Positions 1 through 11,112 of a DNA stretch of 64,000 bases are shown here, piece by piece. How positions within the stretch are numbered: the first letter of the stretch is position 1; every line of letters begins with the position of its first letter. Both the position numbers and the translations under genes were made by a program. The stretch spans positions 186,001 to 250,000 of the forward strand of contig JANBVO010000045.1 in NCBI GenBank assembly GCA_030052745.1, read 5' to 3'. The notes beneath the pieces were generated by a model. It had not been told where the DNA came from. It saw nothing but the letters and a program-made list of their open reading frames with translations, and did not search any database. This stretch comes from Pleurostoma richardsiae (taxonomy: Eukaryota; Ascomycota; Sordariomycetes; Calosphaeriales; Pleurostomataceae).

Positions 1-420
1 CGCACTGCCTTTTTTCTCCGTTCACCAATCCCGTCATACAGCTTCACCCATCTGGAGATCCGGCCGACTTATTGGTCCCATCTCGCAGCCATCCCTCGCC
101 CTCCTTGCATGAGGACACCATTTTCCGGGACCAAACAGAGAAATCTGCTTACACCGAAAAAGGGGCGAAAATATAGGAAAGCGAGTTGACCGCCTAGGCT
201 CCCTTCGCTCGCTCAATTCGCACGATATCCTCGAATATTTCGGGCTGAAACACCAGGCTCCTGTTTTGTCCGATTCCACCGCGCGCGCAACCCGTCTCCC
301 TCGCTCTACCCGATTCCTGGCTGCACGCCTCGCATCGCCGGTACCCCCCGAAGCAAGCGCCCATGAGTTTGACCGCCGAGACGCACTACCGCACCGTCAG
401 CCCGTCGTCAATTTCTCAAG
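1..420. other. 5' flank of the giant repeat gene
   Basis: No gene of its own is visible here. The stretch is CT-rich towards its right end, as is usual before fungal start codons. It contains the ATG at 363 that opens a short upstream frame overlapping the proposed start of the next gene. Anything further left lies outside the window. Confidence 0.6.
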
Positions 421-512
421 ATGGCCGCGGCAGAGGTCTTGGTGCCCGCAGGCGGAGCTGCATATGGTTGGCAAACGACCCGGCTTTCGACGAGGACGAT
501 TGGCTGGGATGA
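363..512 (+). other. Upstream ORF or alternative N-terminus overlapping the repeat gene start
   Basis: A 49-codon frame starts at ATG 363 and ends at TGA 510-512. Its translation ends in an acidic, Trp-containing tail (NDPAFDEDDWLG). That tail resembles the acidic Asp-Asp-Trp units of the downstream protein, so it may be a real N-terminus whose connection I cannot find. Its last 92 bases overlap the ATG-421 frame in another phase. Read literally it is an overlapping upstream ORF that would limit initiation at 421. A sequencing error near 510 or an unseen intron is the alternative. Confidence 0.4.
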
Positions 513-3500
513 GGTGGCCGAGAGAAGGCGACGCCTGGGCTGCCTGCCGCAGCTGGAGCTGCGACGGAGACTAAACCTCGTTGCCGAGGCGTGGGTTGAG
601 CTACGAAGTAAACAGGTGAGTTTACTGTAGCGCGGATTGTCCCTGAGGCTGCGGTCTGCCATTCGGGCCTGTTGCGACCCTCCTGAGCGTCCCGACCCGC
701 GATTTTAGTCTGGTCCGGAGAACAAAGAAACCTCGTGGCCGGCTTCAAGAGTGGTGACGTGACAAGGATCACGACGGCCGTAACCGCCGGCCACGAATGC
801 GGCGTGGCTCTTATTACCAAATACTGTTGCTGACCAGAGTTTCCCCTACAGGCTTCACCACGCTGCAAGTCGCACCCGAAACCCCTCATCGTCCCCGACT
901 TCTGCTCCCCAAGATGGTCACGATCTCGGCGTGGACGCGCCACCACGTCATCCTCGCCCATTGGCGGCCTCGACTACGATCCCGAATGGTCGGAGCACCT
1001 ACCTGACCCCGCTGAGACGAACGGAGCCGCACAGCGACGCCTACCCGACTCGGCTGGGTCAGATAACATCTCGCCGGCCTCTTCTGCTTCAGATGCCCAG
1101 GAAGGATCGGGAAGAAAGAAGACAGACGAGGATTTGCTCGCTGATCCGAGCGCACACTTGTCTGTCGACTTGAATTCCGAGGATGGCTTCCTGCAGGCTG
1201 CGAAGAAGAAGAAGAAGAACCAGGCGGCTGCCAATAAATGGTTCGATGATGATGACGGTGACAAAAAGGAGAATGGCGATGGCGGTGGAGACGGTGGTGG
1301 TGGTGACGGCAGCAAAGACGCCGGTGGTGATTCTGGCGCTGGCGCGAATGGTGATGCTGGCGGAAACTCGAACGGCGATGGCGGCGATGACAACAACGGT
1401 GGCGAGGCGAACCCCGACGACGAGTGGGGTGCTTTCACTGCCGTGGGCGGCAAGAAGAAGAAGAAGGGGAAAAACGCAGCCGCTGCTGAGGAATCCAAGG
1501 CCGACGAAAAGAAGGATGACAAACATGACGAGGGTGCGCCGAGCATACCCTCGTCTGGGATGGACGCCTTCCATGAGATCAAATTAGATGATACAGGGCC
1601 GTCGCTCGATTTGAACTTTGGGTCGGCTTCTGCTGCCGAAACGAAGCCGTCCTCAGGCTTCGGAGCATGGGGCTCGAGTTGGAACACAGGATCCTGGGGC
1701 TGGGGAGGCGCAAAGACAGCCGCCCCGGCCGAAACCGAGACAAAGCCCGAAGAAGACAAGGCCAAAGAAGAGATTGACACTAACCCATGGTCGATCAACC
1801 GACCTAAGCCCAAGAAGAAGACGAAGCAGACCTTCAGCTTCGGTGCCTTCGACGAGATTGCGGAGAATGAGGAAGAGCCCAACGTAGCTGACGAGAAGAA
1901 GGACGAGGAGGAAAAGCTGAATGACGATGATGGCTTTACCTGGGGCACCGCGACGTCCAAGAAGGACAAGAAGAAGAAGAAGAACAGCATGTGGGATCCC
2001 GAGCCCGAAGAGGAGAAGAAAGAGGACCCCCCAGCTGAAGACACCGCCGCAGCGGCGCCGCCTGAGGATGATTGGTTCACTCCCATCGCGAAGAAAGACA
2101 AGAAGAAGAAGAAAGGCGCCGCCACTGCCGTAGAAGAGCCCAAGGTCGAAGAGAAGCCTGCCGACCCGGAGCCGGAACCCCCGGCGCCTGAACCTGCTGA
2201 TGACTTCTGGGGGACTGTCACCACGAAGAAAGACAAGAAGAAGAAGAAGGGCGCAGCCGCTATCGAGACTGTCGAAGAGAAGAAGGAACCAGAGCCGGAG
2301 CCGCCTGCCGAACCTGAGCCCAAGGAGGAAGCCGACGACATGTGGGACACGTGGGGCACAGGCAAGAAGAACAAGAAGAAGAAGAAGGGCGTTGTCGAGG
2401 ATCCAGTTGAGGAACCGCCTAAAGAACCGGAGCCGGAGCCGGCTCCCGCAGACGATGTATGGGGTTGGGCCACCACGTCGAAGAAGGACAAGAAGAAGAA
2501 AGGTAAGAATGCCGTAGCTGACGAACCACCGCCGCCCCCCGAGCCTGTAGTCGAGGAGGCACCACCCGAACCCGAGCCCGAGCCTGAGACAAAGGACGCC
2601 GACGACTGGTGGGCCCCGGTATCTAAGAAGGACAAGAAGAAGAAGAAAGGCGCCGCTGCTGTTGTTGAAGAGCCCCCTCCCCCACCCCCGGTCGAAGAGA
2701 AGAAGGAAGAAGAGGATGACTGGGGAATGTTCACCTCCAAGAAGGACAAGAAAAAGAAGAAGGCTGGCCTCGCTGAGGAAGTCGCCTCTGAGCCGCCACT
2801 AGAAGAGAAAAAGGAGGAAGAGGAGGAAAAGAAGGATGATTTCGACTTCGGCTGGGGCACGGCGACTTCCAAGAAGGACAAGAAGAAGAAGGGCAAGAAC
2901 ACTATCGACGAGACACCCAAGGAGCCGGACCCGCCACCCGCTGACCCAGAGCCGGAGAAGAAGGAGGAAGAAGACGAGTTCTGGTCTACTTTCGGCTCAA
3001 AGAAAGACAAGAAGAAGAAGAAGGCAGATGCTGCCAAGTCTGCCCAGGAGGTCCTGGAGAACTTAGAGACGCCGGAGCCCGATCCTTACGCGGATGTTCC
3101 CGAGTCAGAGAGGAAGAACGCCGCTGACGACACCTGGCCATCCTTCGTAGAGGTCAAGAAGGACAAAAAGGGCAAGAAGGGCAAAGTCGTCGAAGAGCCC
3201 GTCCCTGAGCCCGAGCCCGAGCCTGTTGTCGAGACTAAGGTCGAAGACAACGACTGGCTGAGTTGGGGAACGTCCAAGAAGGACAAGAAGAAGAAGAAGA
3301 ATGCCATTATTGCCGAACCAGAGCCTGTTAAGGAACCGGAGCCAGAGCCTGAACCGGAAGTGAAGGCGGATGACGATGACTTCTGGTCCACATTCGGCAC
3401 CAAAAAGGACAAGAAAAAGAAAGGCAAGAAGGACATTGAGGAAGAGCCTCCAAAGGAGGAGGCCAAGCCTGAGCCCGAGCCTGAGCCCGAGGATATGTGG

Positions 3501-6500
3501 TCCACAAGCTTTTCCAAGAAGGACAAGAAAAAGAAGAAGGGTGCTGTCGAAGAAGTCAAGGAGGAACCTGCTCCCGAACCAGAGCCGGCCCCTACAGTGG
3601 AAGACAGCAGCAGCATGTGGGACACATGGGGCACCTCCAAGAAAGACAAGAAGAAGAAGAAGAAGGATGCTGACGCCTTGATCGAGCTCGAGAAAGAGGA
3701 GAAGGCTGCTGAGATCCTTCCTACTATTCCTGAGCCAGACAACAATGACGAAGACTACTTCGGTCACTGGGGTTCGAGCAAGAAGGACAAGAAGAAGAAC
3801 AAAGCCGACGAGACTTTTGATAACAGCGCGAAGTCCCTCAAACCAGATGCCATCGAGGAGCCGGCCGCAGATGACATCTGGGGCTTTACCAGCTCGTCCA
3901 AGAAAAAGAAGGACAAGGCCAGCAAGAACGCCCCGGTCGAAGTAGAAGACACGACCTTCGGGTCTGTCAAACCCGACTCGGTTGAGGAGACCAAGGTGGA
4001 CGACAACGAGTGGGGCTGGGGTCTCACCAGCAGTAGCAAGAAGAAGAAGGACAAAAAGTCAAGCAAGAATGCTGACGCATCTGAGCCCCCACCACCAGCG
4101 CCGACTCCACCAAGCATGGACCTCACCGAGCCGGAAACCGAACCCGTCGCCAACATCTGGGGCGAGGAGGCGGACAACTCTCTGACTCTGACCAAGTCTA
4201 AGTCCAAGGACAAGGAGGACAAGAAGAAGAGCAAAGAGAAGGAGCCCAAGCTCAGCAAGAAGGAGCTGGAGAAGCTCGAAAAAGAGAAGAAGAAGGCTGA
4301 GAAAGAACAGAAAGCTAAGGAAGCCAAAGAAGCCAAAGAGGCAGAAGAGCGCGCCAAGAAGGAGGAGGAGGAGCGTCTCGCCCGCGAAGCAGAGGAAGCC
4401 GCCCAGCGCGAGGCTGAAGAGAAGGCTCGCCTGGAAGCTGAGGAGCAGGAGCGCAAGGAGGCCGAGGCGGCAGCAATCGCCGAGGAGGACGCGGAGCTTG
4501 CGAAGCTACAGGCCAAGAAGGACAAGGGCCGGAAGCTCACCAAAAAGGAGCAGGAGAAGTTTGACCGACTCACCGAGGGCGCCAACGCGCGGGCCGATGA
4601 ACAGGCCGCGAAGAAAGAGGAGGAAGAGCGGCTGGCCCGCGAGGCCGAAGAGGCCGCTGCGGCGGAGCAGGCGCGTCGGGAGGCGGAGGAAGCCGAGGCC
4701 GAGGCCAGCAAGAAGAAGTCCAAGGATAAGAAAAGCAGCAGCTCTAAGGACAAGGCGTCGTCGTCTTCGTCCTCGTCCAAGTCGAAGGATAAGGACAAGG
4801 AGAAAGAAAAAGACAAAGACAAGAAGTCGTCCAAGTCCAAGCGCAACGACATCGACGACCTCGACGGCATCGAGCTGGCCCCGGAGGAGGTGGAGGAGCT
4901 CCTTGCGGAGCCGTCCCCCACAGCCCGTGCTGCTGCTAATAATAACAAAGCCGCAGCTGCAGATGCATTCAGTTTCTGGGGTGCATCCAAGAAGAGCGCT
5001 AGCACCAAAACGGCCAAGGGCTCCTCGCCTGGGGAGATTAAAGCTGCTGAGTCATCCGGGCTTCGAGAAGCTACGGGCGGCGGTAGCGCCGCCGCCGCCG
5101 CGGTCAGGGATGCCTGGAAGGACACGCCATCCAAAACAGAGGCCAGAGATGGCAGCAGCATGAAGACCAAGAAGGCCGTGGGAGGCAAGATTGCTGACCG
5201 GCTGAAGGCGTTTGAGTCATCGTACCTCCCTGGCGACTCTGCATATGCAGCTGCTGCAGCTGACCTTGCCCCCCCTCCACCACCACCTGCTGTGGCGCCA
5301 CCATCATCGAGGGACGATAAGAAAAGGGCCAGCTCCAAGAAGGCTGCAAAGACCGGCGGTCTTCCCGGCAGCTTCCCCGTCGACGAAGACGACGACGACC
5401 ACGAAATCATCGACATCGTCGACATGGCTGCTGAGAAGAAGAGCAAGAAGAGCAGCAAGAAGTCGTCGTCCAAGGCCAAGGGTCTCGCAGACGGCGCTGT
5501 CCCCGTCCCGCCCCCGCCGCCTGCCGTGCCTGACGCGCCGCTGACGCCGCCCTCCGAGTCGAAGAAGGAAAGCAAGAAAGACAGACCCAAGATCAACCGC
5601 GAGGGCTCGAGCTGGGGCATGTGGACAGCCACTCCGCGCGACGGTCGGGAGAAGGAGAAGAAGTCGTCCTCATCCAAGTCTAAGGCGGAGGATGAGCCGA
5701 GAAGAGAGAAGAAGTCGCGGTCAGCCGACAAGGAAGAGAAGTCGTCTTCGAGAGGCTCCTCCTCTGATAAGGAAAAGGTGGAGCGCATCAAGGACGACAA
5801 GCGCGCTCGCATCACAAGCATCTTCGCGAGCACGCCGCCCATGTCGCGCTCGATGTCGACGCGCGAGAAGAGACAAAGCGTCAGCGGCCGATCATCGCGC
5901 AGGCATTCCGTTGACATATCGCATGGCCTCGCCTCGCCGCCACCAGAAGACGCGCCTGAGATGAGCGCGAAGGCTGCCAAGATCCTCGGCGTCGGTGTCG
6001 GCGCCGGCATCCAGAAGTCGAGCAGCAAGCGCAGCAAGAAACCTGCAGCCGATGAGGACGACGACATCGTCATGGTTGGTGTTGCGGACGCTCAACCCAT
6101 TGCGGACAAATCGGAGCGCCGCAGATCAAAGGTAGACAGCGATTCAGCGACTCCTCTATCGCCGCATCGTCAGGCAGACCATGCTAACCTGCGCGTGAAA
6201 CAGCAATATCATCGGGACGATGACATCGTCATGATCGATGCCGGAGATGCCACGCCGACCCCCCTCCGACGCTCCAATACCAGCGCCTCCACCAAGAAGG
6301 GCTTCTCCGGCCTCTTCGGTGGGCTTCTCTCGACACCCCGCTCCGAGCAGCGTCCTGAACCGCGGCGGCGCAGCACATACCATACTACAGATGACGAGGG
6401 CGGCAAACACGGTCCAGACGATGCTGTGATGGTAGACGCGGATGCTGACGCGGACCAGGAGGCGCGCCGAGCTGCTCGTCGTGCCCGCCGTGCCGAGAAA

Positions 6501-7430
6501 GAGGCCGCCGAGAAGGCCGCCGAGAAGGCCGCCGAAGAAGCGCGTCGCGCGAAGGGTGAAGCTCGCCGCGAGCGCCGCCGGAAACACGAGGAGGAAGCTG
6601 AGGCGCAGCGGCAGGCGGAGAAAGACTCCCGCCGCGCTGAGCGTCGCGCCGCTCGTGCCCGAGAAGAGGCCGAACGCAAGGCTGCCGAGGAGAAGGATGC
6701 TGCGCGCGAGGAACGTCGTAGACACAGGCGCTCCAAGCAAGAGCCAGAGGCTGAGCAGGGGGTTGAAGATGCTGATGCAGAGGCACCTCGTGCCGACCGT
6801 GCTCGGCGTCACGAGCGCCGCCGGTCGCATGTCGTCGAGGCCAGTGATCGAGAGCGCGAAGATGACGAGGAGCGACGCAGACGTCGTGCCGAGCGCCGCG
6901 CGGCCCGCGAGGGCGCCGAAGGGAAGACTCCTAGTAGTCGTCGCCGGTCCGAGCAGGTCGATGATTTCGTGTATCCGCGGAAGTCATCGTCGCGGCCTCA
7001 CCATTTGACCGACGACGAGGAGCGGGCAGCCCAGAAGAAGGCCGGGTGGCCGCACTCGGGCACATCGTCGTGGGTCAAAGACCACAGCGACGCGCCGCCG
7101 CCGCCTACCGAAGGGGCGGGGCAGGCCGCCGAGGCATCAGGTGCCGGCGACGACGACGAGGCGGCGCGGCGAGAGCGGCGACGGCAGAGGCGGCGGTCCA
7201 AGTTCGAGGACGGCGCCGTCGACGCGGCTGCCGCAGAGGATGAGCAGCGACGGCGGCGGCACAGGCGCGAGGAGCGCGAAAGGGAACGTGAGAGGGCGCA
7301 GGACCACCACCACCGCAAGGCGGGGTCGGAGGGGAGCGACGAGCGCCGAAACAGGGAGAGCAGGCGGGGCTCGGTGTTCATGGACACGACACCGAGGAGC
7401 AGCTGGTGGAAGAAACTGACCGGGAACTGA
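421..7430 (+). CDS. Giant Lys/Glu/Pro-rich protein with 18 Trp-polyLys repeats
   Basis: I do not recognise a family with a known function. The model has two exons, 421-615 and 852-7430, giving about 2257 residues. The intron has a GTGAGT donor, a CTGAC branch site near 829 and a CAG acceptor, and the frame is continuous across it. ATG 421 has a good context (CAAGATGGC); the first 65 residues are the weakest part. Residues about 254-1140 hold 18 units, each an acidic patch with one or two Trp, a SKKDKKKKK block and a Pro-Glu linker. Next comes a Lys/Glu/Ala coiled coil (about 1195-1355), a Ser/Lys tract, Pro-rich stretches, and an Arg/Ala/Glu coil (about 1930-2030). The C-terminus ends in a SWWKKL motif. 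No signal peptide or membrane segment is seen. Such composition suggests a disordered scaffold, possibly nuclear or nucleolar; this is inference. Confidence 0.8.
1417..4075 (+). repeat. 18 tandem Trp/SKKDKKKKK protein repeats
   Basis: Eighteen units can be counted by eye. Each has an acidic D/E patch, then W (often W-x-T-W-G or FW), then SKKDKKKKK or a close variant, then a linker of varying length rich in EEPxPEPEPEP. The last two units change the block to SSKKKKDK. Spacing runs from about 35 to 65 residues. Because linkers differ in length while the Trp and Lys blocks are kept, selection seems to act on the blocks rather than on exact DNA copies. Confidence 0.9.
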
Positions 7431-9733
7431 GGATTGACCCGTATGTCTTGATGATTTATATCGTAATGGGCTATGACGAGCGAGCGAGCGTTTGGCTTTC
7501 CCTGACAGAGAGGGGATGGGTATACCTGTTGTGCAGTCCGTGCCGCTGTTACTGTTACTGTTGTTGTTATTTTATTACGGTGCATGGATGGGCAAAAGCG
7601 GCAGCGACATATATATCATATAGGTTCCAGGTTCCTTGTCTTGTTCCTGTTGATTGGTTGGGTATCATGCGGGTTTGCTTCCTGCTGCTTTCCATCTATC
7701 GTCTTCCCTCCTCAGCGCGGGGGCAAGGACGTGGCTTTCCTGGGTTGGTTGGATGACAGTGTCGATCTATCTTCCCGCGGGCCACATGGTCTGTGGTTTG
7801 TGGAGTATCTGTGTCGTTTACAGCGTATATATACCCTCATTCCGTCAATCACATCGCTCTTTTGCCTCACGGTCTTATTCTTTGCTCTCGTGCTGTATCT
7901 TGAGAAAGGAGGGTGATTGATTGGTTGCCTGGTTCCTTGCTTTGACTGTCTTCACCCGTTCTTAGGGATATTCAACCGCGAGTCAAAGGAACAACGTACA
8001 GCTACCGTCCTCCATTTAAACATTTTCTAACGTACCCCTGCGCCCCAGTAGGAGATCTCTCAAGAGGGGTGACCTACCAATAGCGGCGTCTGTACGGCTT
8101 CTCTCATCTACATGCGCTCCCAACCCTCTTTAGCCATCGAGGGTAGTAGGCTTCCGTAACTAGTCAACCCTTTCGAGGAGTTACGCCTTTAAGGCTCGTA
8201 GGGAGCTCGTGCGATTCAGAGACTACAACCGTGGGTAGCTCAGGTCAAACTCGTCTTCAAATTCGTAACGTAGTCGTACGCGTCTCCACGTTAGCTGTGT
8301 CCTGTCTTCTCCATGGAGAGACGCGTTATTTAGTAAAAGAAAAAGGAAAAAAAGGACATAATCGATGATAAGATATACCTGTTGACAAACAGGGCTTCTA
8401 AACTTCTGCAGAGAGGAACAGAGAGAGATTTCTAGGTAACTCCAGCGTGGAGGTGCAAAGATCGACTTCATCACCCCTAATTTCTTTCGGCCTGTTGCTG
8501 ACATATATATGTATAATAGATAGCTCAGTTGACTCCAATAGAAGCCGTGAAAGAGTCTACGTGCAGTTGCAACAACCATCAGACATATTAAGTACGTCAC
8601 GCCGGATCCATCGTTTTGGCGTATGTGAGTCCGCGACGTGGGCGGTCGGTTGTGAGAGGCGGTTGGCTACCAGCCCCCCTGACATTCATCTACTTCAATT
8701 GGATGTATAAAGATACCTAGGATATGGATAAGGGGGCCAGCTTGAAACAGTTTTCACAGCTGCGGTATTTTGACGGGCTGAGTTGGTCTTCTGTTGATCC
8801 TATGCGGTTGTAAACCTGTTTTTCTCGCACCAAGTACGCCTGTCTATGTCAAGCTTGAGGTTGTGCGTCTGTGACAGGCTCCAACGCTCACTGCAACGGC
8901 AAATCGCCCGAAGCTCTCTCGAGATCACCCAGTTGCTGATGTCTTCCGCGGTTCCGCAACTATGCCCGTTTCAGTTCCTACTCCGTAAATGGAAACCTCG
9001 AAGTCTCCGCAAGCATGCAGCATGTCAAAGAAGACATTAGTTCCCGTAATAATAGTCGCTAGTTACGGACTGCTCCTGCACTAGTCATCACCACTCGTAA
9101 TAACCACGTTGCCTCTCTCGGTGTTGGTAAAGGGGCCAGCCCGAGCATGCCCTTTGCGAGATAGCGGGTCTCATTTCGTTGAGTTGGTGCTCGGACCTCT
9201 TTTTGGCGAAGCCTTCCGGAAGTCGAGTTTGGTTGAAGGCGGTCCGGCGCGCCAACTTTGGAAGGGCAATTATGGCGAGGAAAGCACAGACCTGGGTAAG
9301 ATGAACACGAAGATGATGAAGGTTCTTGTATCTTTTGCTTCACAACGTCAAGGTTAGTGGCTCTAATAGTTTATAGTGGAGGAGTTGAGTGACGCCTTGG
9401 AAGTTGAGCTGCCACAGCATTATCATAAGTTCATAATTATTATATCCGGTTACGTTTGTTGGAAAGAATGCTAGCAATTGCGTAGCGGATATAGACAAAG
9501 AGAGAAAAAGAGACTTCGCATAGAGAATTATCGTCTCTAAGACGAAAGGCTACTGAGAGGCCTTTATGGATATACAATAACTCAAGAAAATGAAAGGGGA
9601 TATACTAAAGGCGACCTGTGTACTGTGTCCTCCTTTCCTCGTAGACCGTAGTTAAACATTGTGCTTCCCATAGACGCATAACAACCTGCCCTCAACACCA
9701 CTGCCCCCCTATACAACCCCCCCCCCCCCCGAC
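7431..9733. other. Intergenic, no gene seen
   Basis: This separates the repeat gene from the 3' end of the rhodopsin-domain gene. Parts near 8330-8520 and 9360-9600 look more AT-rich than the coding DNA around them. Only short scattered frames occur, with no family signature. I saw no terminal repeats or transposase motif. It may be 3' UTR sequence plus decayed, unidentifiable DNA. Confidence 0.6.
9717..9730. repeat. 14-base C run just past the rhodopsin-domain stop
   Basis: An uninterrupted run of 14 C lies three bases downstream of the stop codon of the minus-strand gene. It is therefore a G14 tract at the very start of that mRNA's 3' UTR. Length may be affected by sequencing error. Confidence 0.9.
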
Positions 9734-11112
9734 CTAGCTCTTCTTCAAATCCAGGAACGTCATGGTCGTCGTCGTGGTCTTCGTGATGCCTCCCCTGGCG
9801 TGCAGCCCGGCACGGTCGACGCTCTCGTCGCTCGACTTGGCATCCACCTCGGTCAGCACGGTCATGCCGTTGGGGCCACCCGTGCTCCTGCCGCCCATCT
9901 CGTATGCCTCTGCCACTCCGGCGTTGAAGGCGCGTTCGCTGCTCGTCTCGTCGGTGTCGCCGCCGCGCACTCCGCCGCGCCCGCTGCCCAGACTCTGCCA
10001 GTTGCTCTTGCTGCCCTTGATGGTGCCCTTGCCGTAGTACCCCGACCCGGAGGGCCCGCCGGTCTTGCGGGAGCCCTTGCCGTAGGTGCTGCCAAGGATG
10101 GTCTTGAACAGAGGCCGCAAGGTGGGCAGGCTTCCGGCGATGATGCCGATGTTGCACTCGACGACGGTCCAGATCGTGATGTTGCGCGAGTCCCACAGCC
10201 AGTCGCCCAGCTTGCCGTAGTTGACGAGGTAGCCGAGCTTGATAAAGCAGGCGGCGCAGGCGAAGACGCCGAGGCCCAGGATACCCATCAGGGTGATGCG
10301 TGTGCGGCGGTTGACGTTGAGGCCCCAGAGCATGGGCGTCGGGATGACGACGGCGAATAGCAGGTCCGTCATGATATTGAGGGCGAGGTTGGTGTAGGAG
10401 AGAGCCTGGAGCGTCCTCTGTGTCCAGCAGGTTCCCTTCACGGACCCGTCCCAGAGCATGCGGATATCGGTACATTGGAAGACGATGGTCTGGGTTTCAG
10501 GGGGTCAGTTACTGGACGTTGCGGGCAGGCGAAGGCGAAGATGCGAAAACAAACGATGCGTCAGGGGTGCGGACTTACAAAAAAGCAGCCCGTCGTATAG
10601 AAGGCCATGAAGCCCATGATGGAGATAATCAAGGTCTTGTAGAACTTGGTCGACGCAATGCGTAAAAGTGAAGAGCCGATGGACAGCTTGACGACGCAGA
10701 TGGCGACGAGGTAAAGGGGCTGCGTAATGAAGTTGAGTTTCATGCCAATCATATAGACGGCCGGATCCACGTCTCCAATATGTCTGCCGGCACCGTGACT
10801 AACTTCGGCGATCACGATGCCCTGCCCTGCGACCGTGAGGGCCATGGCAAAGGACATGAAGGCATCCTGTGCGACACTGGTCAGCATTCGTCGTTGCAGA
10901 GGGGACACCAGATCTCAATGCCAGTGTCGCAAGGGATGCAGAAGACACACATCCCACCCGAAATTCTTGATCATCGCCAGCCGCACGTAGAGGCGAGCGC
11001 CCAAGGTGACCAGAGCCATTCCCGTGACGACCAGCGTCCCTGCCAGAATCGCGGGAGCCTCATCCTCGCTGGGATCTGAGACCAGATGTGTACCGTCTCC
11101 TGCTGCGGCCAT
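9734..11112 (-). CDS. Fungal rhodopsin-domain seven-helix membrane protein
   Basis: Three exons, 11112-10951, 10866-10579 and 10489-9734, give 401 residues. Both introns are phase 0, with GTGTGT and GTAAGT donors. The family is the large ascomycete set of rhodopsin-domain integral membrane proteins (PTH11-related, without a CFEM domain here). Support comes from the FGWDD junction after helix 1 across intron 1, the FQC segment before a GTCW motif in exon 3, and about seven hydrophobic helices in the first 300 residues. The last 110 or so residues are a Gly/Ser/Thr-rich cytoplasmic tail. Ligand and signalling partner are unknown for nearly all members. The gene faces the tyrosinase gene across a 4.2-kb divergent region. 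Confidence 0.87.

Noticed and set aside
974-3037. 687-codon open frame antisense to the giant repeat gene
   Set aside because: It is the mirror of AAG/GAG-rich repeat codons, giving Phe/Ser/Leu runs (FFFFLSF); open length comes from the sense repeats, not from coding.
3764-6073. 769-codon antisense frame over the same gene
   Set aside because: Same cause: Ser/Leu/Phe low complexity mirrored from Lys/Glu-rich sense codons, no domain.
7431-9733. Possible decayed retroelement in the AT-richer gap
   Set aside because: No paired terminal repeats, primer-site or polymerase motif could be seen by eye; composition alone is not enough.
9800-10360. 186-codon plus-strand frame inside the rhodopsin-domain gene
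   Set aside because: Ala/Val/Gly/Asp-rich shadow of a GC-rich minus-strand exon whose protein is recognisable.
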